Source of the DNA: Rhodococcus sp. IITR03
Lineage (GTDB): Bacteria; Actinomycetota; Actinomycetes; Mycobacteriales; Mycobacteriaceae
Assembly (NCBI GenBank): GCA_001017865.1
Contig: LATQ01000001.1
Location: 826,554-834,535 of the forward strand
Reading direction: 5' to 3'
Length of the DNA stretch: 7,982 nt
Under the pieces are notes generated by a model, which worked only from the letters and a program-made list of their open reading frames with translations, ran no database searches and was not told where the DNA came from. Made by a program: the position numbers and the translations under genes. Positions 1 through 7,982 of this stretch are shown here, one piece after another (position 1 is the stretch's first letter; each line of letters begins with the position of its first letter).

Positions 1-2317
<2,317 letters not shown>

Positions 2318-2320
<3 letters not shown>

Positions 2321-3532
2321 GCGCCGGGCGAACTGCACGGCCGCGCGGGCGATGGCGAGTTCCTCGTTCGTGGGGATCACGAGCACCTCCACCTGCGACG
2401 AGTCGGCCGAGATCCGGCGTTCCCCGTCGTCGTCGGCGGTGTTGCGCGCGTCGTCGACGACGATGCCGAGCCGGTCGAGGCCGGAGAGGCTGTCGCGCCG
2501 GACGTCGACGTTGTTCTCCCCCACCCCACCGGTGAACACGATCGCGTCGACGCCGCCGAGTTCGAAGGTGTAGGCGCCCACGTACTTCCGGATGCGATGC
2601 ACGTAGACCTCGTACGCGAGTCGCGCGTCCTCGTCGCCCTCGCCGACGAGCTTCAGCAGGGCCCGGAAGTCGTTGACACCCGACAACCCCTTCAGGCCCG
2701 AATGCCGGTTGAGCAGGTCGTCGATGGCGTCGACCTTCAACCCGGCCGCCCGGCTGAGGTGCATGACGACACCCGGATCGATGTCTCCGCTGCGCGTGCC
2801 CATGACGAGACCCTCGAGCGGAGTCAGTCCCATCGAGGTGTCGATCGGGCTCCCACCTGCGACCGCCGACGCCGACGCACCGTTACCCAGATGGAGCACA
2901 ACCAGATTCAGGTCCGCGATGTCGCGTCCGAGGAACTCCGCGGCACGCCCCGACACGTATTCGTGTGAAGTACCGTGGAATCCGTACCGCCGGATGTCGT
3001 GCTTGTGCGCGATGTCGCGGTCGATCGCATAGGTCGCCGCGTGCGGCGGAAGACCGTGGAAGAAGGCGGTGTCGAAGACACCCACGTGGGGGATGTCGGG
3101 AAGTTCCTCCCGCGCGACCTCCATTCCTACGACGTTCGCCGGATTGTGGAGGGGCGCAAGAATCGACAGTTCGTCGACAGCGCGGACCACATCGTCGTCG
3201 ATCAGGGTGGGTTCGTAGAAGACCTTGCCGCCGTGCACGAGTCGGTGTCCGACGGCGACGATGCCCACCTCGTGCAGCGGACGGCCCAGCCCTTCGAGCA
3301 TCTCGAGCACCGCACGCAGACCCGTCCGGTGGTCGGCGATGGCGTCGTTGCGTTCGTCCACACCCGTCGTGTGGTGGAAGACGATCCGGCCCTCCGGCTC
3401 CCCGATCCGCTCGATCAGTCCGTGCGCCAGGGACTTTCCGCTCGCCGGCTCGATCAGCTGGAACTTGATCGACGACGATCCGGAGTTGAGGACCAGTACG
3501 GTGCCTGCGGTGGCCGGGTTCGGGCTGCTCAC
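2318..3532 (-). CDS. ackA: Acetate kinase
   Basis: Cytoplasmic enzyme converting acetyl phosphate plus ADP to acetate plus ATP, reversibly; second step of the Pta-AckA pathway. The 404-aa frame is intact and of normal family length. Visible ASKHA-fold acetokinase motifs: [11 protein letters not shown] at residues 13-23, [36 protein letters not shown], the phosphate-loop segment [18 protein letters not shown] containing the catalytic arginine, and FTGGVGENN near the C-terminus. Translation starts at a GTG (3530-3532) chosen because it overlaps the pta stop in a GTGA tetranucleotide and sits 7 bases after a strong AGGAGG. It is the distal gene of a pta-ackA operon and converges on pknG. It is the only gene in the window with no reading-frame problem. 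Confidence 0.97.
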
Positions 3533-5612
3533 GCGTCTTCCTCCTGCGCCTGGATCGCGGTGATGGCGATGGTGTTGACGATGTCCTGGATCAGGGCGCC
3601 TCGCGAGAGGTCGTTGACCGGCTTGTTCAGGCCCTGCAGGACCGGCCCGACGGCGACGGCACCGGCGCTGCGCTGCACGGCCTTGTAGGTGTTGTTGCCG
3701 GTGTTCAGGTCCGGGAAGATGAACACCGTGGCGCGACCGGCGACGTCGGAGTCGGGGAGCTTCGCGCTCGCGACCGTCGGTTCGATCGCCGCGTCGTACT
3801 GGATCGGCCCCTCCACGAGCAGGTCGGCTCGCCGCTCCCGCACGAACGTCGTGGCCGAGCGCACCTTGTCGACGTCGGCGCCCGAACCGGATTCGCCGGT
3901 GGAGTACGACAGCATCGCGACCCGGGGGTCGATGCCGAACCGGGCGGCGGTCGCGGCGGACGAGATCGCGATGTCGGCGAGCTGGTCGGCGGTCGGGTCG
4001 GGGACGACGGCACAGTCACCGTACGCGAGCACGCGGTCGGCGAGGCACATCAGGAAGATGCTCGACACCGTGGACACACCCGGTTCGGTCTTGATGATCT
4101 CGAGGGCGGGACGGATCGTGTGGGCGGTGGTGTGCGCCGCGCCCGATACCATGCCGTCGGCCAGGCCCAGATGCACCATCATCGTGCCGAAATACGAGAT
4201 GTCGCGCATGATCTCGCGTGCACGATCGACGGTCATGCCCTTGTGGGCACGCAGCCGCGCGTACTCCTCCGCGAACCGGTCGGCGTGCTCGGAGGTGCGC
4301 GGGTCGAGGATCTGCGCTTCCGACAGGTCCACCCCGAGTTCCGACGCCCGCTGGCGGACGGCCGCCTCGTCGCCGAGGATCGTGAGCTTCGCGATGCCGC
4401 GCTGGAGCACACGCCCGGCAGCTCTGAGGACGCGATCGTCCTCGCCCTCGGGCAGCACGATGTGGCGCTGCTGGGCCCGCGCCCGGTCGATGAGCTGGTA
4501 TTCGAACATCTGCGGGGTGGTCACGGACGGTCGCGGCAGTCTCAGTCGGTCGAGCAGGGAGTGCGCGTCGACGTGCCGTTCCATGAGCGCGAGAGCGGTG
4601 TCGATCTTGCGCTGCGCGCCGAGGGCCATGCGGCCGCGGGTGCGGTCGGCGGCCGAGGCGGTATCGAAGGTTCCGAGGTCGGTGGTGAGGATCGGCAGCG
4701 ACGGCTTCAGAGCCGCGACGAGCTCCGCGATCATCGGATGCGGCAGCAGACCGCCGTTCATGATGATGCCGGCGAGCGTCGGGAAGCCTTCGGCGGCATT
4801 GGCATTGACCAGCGCGAGGATGACGTCGGAGCGGTCGGCGGGAGCGATCACGACGATACCGTCGGTGAGGCGCTCCAGAATCCGCTCGGCGGTCATGCCA
4901 CCGACCATGATGCGCAGCGCTTCCCGCTGCAGCAGGTCGGGGTCGCCGCTGTAGAGCTCGCCTCCGATCGCGGTCTGCAGCTCGGCCATCGTCGGCGCGA
5001 CCAGCGCGGGCACCTCCGGGAGGGTCCACACCGGTTCGGTGCGGTCACCGAGTGCCTGTGCGATCTCGTCGAGTGCGTCGGGGTCGCAGCGGTTCACCAC
5101 GACCGCACCGAGATGCGCGTGCTGACCCGCGAGCTCGTTCGCACACACCCCGGCGAGCTGGGCGATCTCGGCGGGTGTGCGGCGGGAACCGCGCAGGACG
5201 AGCAGCACCGGGGCGTCGAGGTTCGCGGCGATGCGAGCGTTGTACGACAGCTCGCTGGGGTTGGCGATCTCGGTGTAGTCGCTGCCGACGATGACGACGG
5301 CGTCGCAGCGGTCGGCCACCGCGTGGTACTTGCCGACGATGTCGCTGAGCGCGGTGTCCGGGTCGTCGTGGACGTCGTCGTAGGTGACGCCGATGCAGTC
5401 CTCGTAGGCGAGGTCGACGGTGGTGTGTTCGAGCAACAGTTCGAGGATGTAGTCGATGTCGCTGTCGGAGCGTGCGATGGGCCGGAAGACACCGACGCGG
5501 GCGGTGGACGCGCACAGTGTCTGCAGCACCCCCAGGCGACGGTCGATTTCCCGGTGTCCCCTTCCGGAGCTGCGATGTAGATGCTCGAGACGGACCCTGC
5601 AGCAGCACTCAT
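3529..5612 (-). CDS. pta: Phosphate acetyltransferase (long form, one frameshift near its N-terminus)
   Basis: Interconverts acetyl-CoA plus phosphate with acetyl phosphate plus CoA, in the cytoplasm, partner of AckA. Three-part long-form Pta: an N-terminal dethiobiotin-synthetase-like P-loop domain ([10 protein letters not shown], residues 15-24), a central DRTGG-type domain, and the C-terminal PTA_PTB catalytic domain from about residue 370 ([74 protein letters not shown]). One base is missing at 5536-5537, between GKSTVA and LGVLQTL; restoring it gives 694 aa, close to the roughly 690 aa of the mycobacterial protein. ATG 5610-5612 is chosen because AGGTGG lies 5 bases upstream; an in-frame GTG at 5619-5621 overlaps that ribosome site and is unlikely. 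As written, the catalytic frame lacks its true start and runs open up to 6120, which is an artefact. The gene's 3' end overlaps ackA by 4 bp, so the two form an operon. Confidence 0.95.
3540..3545 (-). promoter_or_regulatory. Ribosome binding site of ackA
   Basis: On the minus strand AGGAGG lies inside the last codons of pta, 7 bases before the ackA GTG. It decides the GTG start. Together with the 4-bp overlap it suggests both translational coupling and strong independent initiation. Confidence 0.8.
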
Positions 5613-5617
5613 GGATT

Positions 5618-5623
5618 CCACCT
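5618..5623 (-). promoter_or_regulatory. Ribosome binding site of pta
   Basis: AGGTGG on the minus strand, 5 bases before ATG 5612. It selects that ATG over the GTG at 5621. The TAG that closes the transporter frame as read (5622-5624) overlaps this site. Confidence 0.65.
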
Positions 5624-7107
5624 AACTGCAAACTTTGCTCCGCCCGGTGTACCCGCGCACATGCCCGGCCGGAGGTGTCCGGCCGGGCATGTGGGAGTCG
5701 CGGGAACTCAGGACTGGGTCTGCAGCACGCGGCGGGGTGTCGGGGTGCTCGGCGTCCGCCACGACCTCCACCGGTTCGGCGTCGGCCGACAGCCCGAGCA
5801 GGTCGGTCGGGGTCTTCGCCGTCTCGCGCAGCCCGAGGACCGCGACACCGGCGATGCAGCACGCGACCGCACCGAAGACCGCGACCGGGAGCCAGCCCGT
5901 CGCGCCGGGGAGCAGGATCAGCGCGGCGACCATCGGCGAGAAGCCGGCCAGCAGGTTGCCGAGCTGGTTGCTCACGGCCATCCCCGTGAAGCGGACGGTC
6001 GCCGGGAACTGTTCGGCGAAGAAGGACGTCCACACGCCGTTGTAACAGCTGAAGAACAGCGACATGTTCACGAACGCGGCGACGGAGATCAGCAGGATGT
6101 TCGTCGTCGAGATCGCCCACAGATATCCGGCGAGGCTCACGGCGCAGCGACGGAGGCGATCAACATGGTCGGCTTGCGGCCGATGATGTCGGAGAGGTAG
6201 CCGGCCGCGGGGATCGTGAACATCGACAGTACGATGGAGACGGAGATGACGGTGAGCATCACGCTGTGCTCGACACCCATCGAGGTGGCGTACGACAGGC
6301 TGAACACGGCGAAGAGGGTCTGGACCGACGCCATCAGGGACGCGCCGGCCACGCGGATCACCGAGCGCCAGTGGAACTTGAACACGTCGCCGAGGGGGAG
6401 TTTGCGGACGACGCTCTCTTCCTTCACCTCGGTGAAGGTCGGCGTCTCGTCCAGGTGGTTGCGAACGTAGTAGGTCACGACGACGACAACTGCGCTGAGC
6501 CAGAACGGGATCCGCCAGCCCCAGCTGTAGAGCGCGTCGTCGGGCAGGAGCGAGACGGGCACGAAGACGACGGTCGCGAGCGAGCAGCCCACGGCGTAGC
6601 CGACCATCACGAAGCTGGTGAAGAAACCACGGCGTCCCACCGGCGAGTGCTCGACGGTCAACGTCGACGCCCCGGCCGATTCGGCGCCCGCCGAGAAGCC
6701 CTGCAGGACACGCATCGCCACGAGCAGGATCGGTGCGAGGATGCCCACCTGCTCGTAGGTCGGAAGACATCCGATGACGAAGGACGCGACGCCCATCAGG
6801 ACGACGGTCGCGAGCATGACGCGTTTGCGGCCGAGCCGGTCGCCGAAGTGCCCCATGACGACGGCGCCCACCGGCCGTGCCACGTAACCCACGGCGAAGG
6901 TGGCGAAGGATGCGATGAGGCGACGGTGGGGTTACCGCCCGGGAAGAACAGCACGTTGAAGACGAGCGCGGCGGCAGCGCCGTAGACGAAGAAGTCGTAG
7001 TACTCCAGGGCCCCTCCGAGGAGCGCGGCGATCGATGCGCGGCGGGGGTTCATCTCCGGTTTCGCTTCTGACTGCGGCATGGTCGATGCAGATTTGTCGG
7101 TGATCAC
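5622..7107 (-). CDS. MHS-family MFS transporter (proton-coupled metabolite symporter type; frameshifted)
   Basis: Inner-membrane major facilitator protein of the metabolite:H+ symporter type; substrate unknown (relatives carry carboxylates, betaine/proline, shikimate). The first membrane helix carries [11 protein letters not shown] (residues 33-43), followed by FFPGGNP, then the helix 2-3 signature [10 protein letters not shown] (86-95), the middle-loop repeat [26 protein letters not shown], and a final helix ending at [10 protein letters not shown]. One base is missing at 6919-6921 and another at 6144-6145; correction joins three frames into about 495 aa. GTG 7105-7107 is preferred since GAGG lies 4 bases upstream; ATG 7078-7080, nine codons in, has no ribosome site. 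The tail past about 5735 looks non-coding. A TGA at 5708-5710 in another frame would end the protein just before the hairpin, but needs a further +1 or -2 correction. M. tuberculosis, as I recall it, has no gene at this place. Confidence 0.88.
5628..5638 (-). promoter_or_regulatory. Candidate RamB-type operator upstream of pta
   Basis: A near-palindrome, GCAAA-C-TTTGC on the + strand, sits 16 bases upstream of the pta ATG. Its core AAACTTTGC matches nine consecutive positions of the 13-bp RamB motif (A-A/G-AACTTTGCAAA) that I recall from acetate genes, including pta-ack, of Corynebacterium glutamicum; the last three and the first position do not match. The motif match is seen; binding by a RamB homologue is inference. 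It stands out as an AT-rich patch in an otherwise GC-rich stretch. Confidence 0.4.
5658..5693 (-). terminator. Perfect 15-bp hairpin between the transporter and pta
   Basis: Two 15-bp arms (5658-5672 and 5679-5693) are exact reverse complements around the 6-base loop AGGTGT. The stem is very GC-rich and no T-run follows on either strand, as is common for actinobacterial terminators. It lies at the end of the transporter gene and about 45 bases before the pta start, so it probably terminates or attenuates transcription coming from the transporter. As read, the transporter frame runs through it, which is odd for coding sequence. Confidence 0.6.
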
Positions 7108-7111
7108 GGTG

Positions 7112-7115
7112 CCTC
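7112..7115 (-). promoter_or_regulatory. Ribosome binding site of the MHS transporter
   Basis: GAGG on the minus strand, 4 bases before GTG 7107. It is modest, but the alternative ATG at 7080 has no purine-rich site before it. Confidence 0.45.
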
Positions 7116-7123
7116 GTTGGGTT

Positions 7124-7135
7124 CGATTCGAATCG
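7124..7135. repeat. 12-bp perfect palindrome upstream of the transporter
   Basis: CGATTCGAATCG is its own reverse complement. It lies 16 bases upstream of the transporter GTG start, in its leader, which is a usual place for a repressor site. No regulator can be named from the sequence. Confidence 0.45.
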
Positions 7136-7171
7136 GGGTCGGCGTGTGCCTCGTCCGAGCTGTGATGTCCG

Positions 7172-7207
7172 GCGGTGGCGGGCAATGTGTGTGACGGTTG
7201 CCACCGC
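7172..7207. repeat. Overlapping dyads in the transporter leader
   Basis: GCGGTGGC (7172-7179) and GCCACCGC (7200-7207) are exact 8-bp inverted arms around 20 bases. A second pair, GGCAA (7181-7185) and TTGCC (7198-7202), overlaps the first right arm, so the two stems exclude each other in part. The region 7108-7286 otherwise holds no gene; it must contain the transporter promoter, because fgd is terminated upstream, but I cannot assign clear -35/-10 boxes. Confidence 0.35.
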
Positions 7208-7286
7208 GTCGGAACAAACGTAGGTAGACACCGGACCCCGTCGCTGTTCCGTTGTGAAACAACATCGACATTCCGCCCCGACACAG

Positions 7287-7326
7287 AAAAAGGTGCCGCT
7301 CCTCCATCGCGGAGAAGCGGCACCTT
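7287..7326 (-). terminator. Intrinsic terminator of fgd
   Basis: Minus-strand hairpin with 16-base arms (7290-7305 and 7311-7326), one C/A mismatch and the 5-base loop ATCGC on the + strand. An outer 11-bp stem (AAGGTGCCGCT with AGCGGCACCTT) is perfect. In the minus-strand direction a run of five T follows at 7291-7287. It starts 12 bases after the fgd stop and is the clearest regulatory element in the window; it separates fgd from the transporter-pta-ackA block. Confidence 0.9.
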
Positions 7327-7338
7327 GTGGGTCGGATG

Positions 7339-7982
7339 TCAGGCGAGTGCGCGAAGCCTCGGCGCGAGGTCTCGTTCGAACAGTTCCAGGAACCGCTTCT
7401 GATCATGACCCGGCGCGTGGAACACCAGATGATTCAACCCGCATCGACATACGCCTTGACCTGCTCGACCGCCTCGTCCGGATCCGACGCCACGATCCAC
7501 CGCTTGGCCACCTGCTCGATCGGCAACGCATCCGCCGCCGCCTCCATCTCCATCGGATCGTCGATGGAGTGCTTCTGCTCCGGCGTGAGCGACAGCGGCG
7601 CCAGAACCGGGTGTTCTCCAACGCCTTGTCCGGATCGGTGTCGTACGAGATCTTGATCTCGATCATCTTGTCGATCTGCGCCACATCCCGCTCGGCCTTC
7701 TCCGCACCCTCGGCCACGGCCGGCAGCAGCTTGTCGGTGTAGAGCTCCATACCCTTACCCGACGTGCAGATGAACCGTCCCCACTACGTCCGGCATAGCG
7801 CGCCACCACCGGGCCGCCGGCGGCGACATAGACCGGGATACCACCCTCGGGCACGTCGTAGATCGACGCCCCCTTCGTCGTGTAGTACTCGCCCTCGAAA
7901 TCCACCCGGTCCCCGCGCCACAGCTCACGCATCAACCGCACCGACTCCCGCAGCCGCGCGAAGCGTTCCTTGAACTCCGGCC
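7339..7982 (-). CDS. fgd: F420-dependent glucose-6-phosphate dehydrogenase, C-terminal part (window edge; frameshifted)
   Basis: Oxidises glucose-6-phosphate to 6-phosphogluconolactone while reducing coenzyme F420; luciferase-like TIM-barrel enzyme of the cytoplasm. The gene enters from the right edge, so about the first 122 residues are outside; the visible 214 codons run from [13 protein letters not shown] to the end [10 protein letters not shown] and TGA 7339-7341. Single bases are missing at 7775-7776 (before FICTSGKG), 7601-7602 (TRFW/APLSLT) and 7438-7439 ([15 protein letters not shown]). With these restored, and counting 122 residues upstream, the three residues known to hold the substrate phosphate in the M. 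tuberculosis enzyme fall at Lys198 (SGKG), Lys259 (EQKHS) and Arg283 (AKRW), exactly as in that protein, and the total is 336 aa. A strong terminator follows, so fgd is transcriptionally separate from the transporter. Confidence 0.94.

Noticed and set aside
2975..3688. 237-codon + strand frame across the ackA start and pta end
   Set aside because: It is antisense to the intact ackA motifs and the pta C-terminus, with no domain and no ribosome site of note.
3689..5580. Long open frames on the + strand opposite pta (421 and 486 codons)
   Set aside because: They mirror the conserved pta gene, have Ser/Arg/Gly-rich low-complexity products with no recognisable domain, and are the usual antisense shadows of high-GC coding DNA.
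5613..6120. N-terminal extension giving an 863-aa Pta fused to upstream sequence
   Set aside because: The extension appears only because one base is missing at 5536-5537; it encodes low-complexity Arg/Gly/Pro sequence antisense-free of any domain and overlaps the transporter's own frame.
7136..7323. Upstream extension of the transporter frame (frame open to 7323)
   Set aside because: It runs through the fgd terminator and encodes no membrane or conserved segment; the GTG at 7107 with GAGG is a better start.

Overview
The window looks like a chromosomal segment from a high-GC actinobacterium, most likely Rhodococcus or a close relative. The evidence is the very high G/C content at third codon positions, the protein sequences recalled by eye, and the gene set: fgd, pta and ackA facing a convergent pknG. 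This matches the neighbourhood I recall from Mycobacterium tuberculosis (fgd1-pta-ackA next to pknG), but here an MHS-family MFS transporter lies between fgd and pta. No database search was possible.

Layout, left to right. pknG runs on the + strand from about 8 to 2310 and encodes the soluble Ser/Thr kinase PknG (rubredoxin-like metal-binding region, kinase domain, TPR region). It meets ackA tail to tail across 7 bp. The remaining genes are all on the - strand. Read in their own direction they are the 3' two thirds of fgd (F420-dependent glucose-6-phosphate dehydrogenase, cut by the right edge), a strong intrinsic terminator, a leader of about 180 bp, the MHS transporter, a 15-bp perfect hairpin, a RamB-like site, pta, and ackA, which overlaps pta by 4 bp.

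Functionally, Pta and AckA interconvert acetyl-CoA, acetyl phosphate and acetate plus ATP. The transporter may move a carboxylate or other small solute. PknG tunes 2-oxoglutarate/glutamate flux through its FHA target (GarA/OdhI) in related organisms. Fgd supplies reduced F420 from glucose-6-phosphate. The segment is therefore a central carbon and redox neighbourhood, not an accessory island.

The dominant anomaly is technical. Four of the five genes are broken by single-base frameshifts. All ten that can be placed firmly are losses of one base next to G/C runs, and conserved protein sequence resumes at once after each. In fgd, restoring the three missing bases puts the three expected phosphate-binding residues exactly at Lys198, Lys259 and Arg283 of the M. 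tuberculosis numbering. This points to homopolymer undercalls in the assembly, not real pseudogenes. I see no mobile element, CRISPR array, tRNA, rRNA or evident new defence or biosynthetic system.
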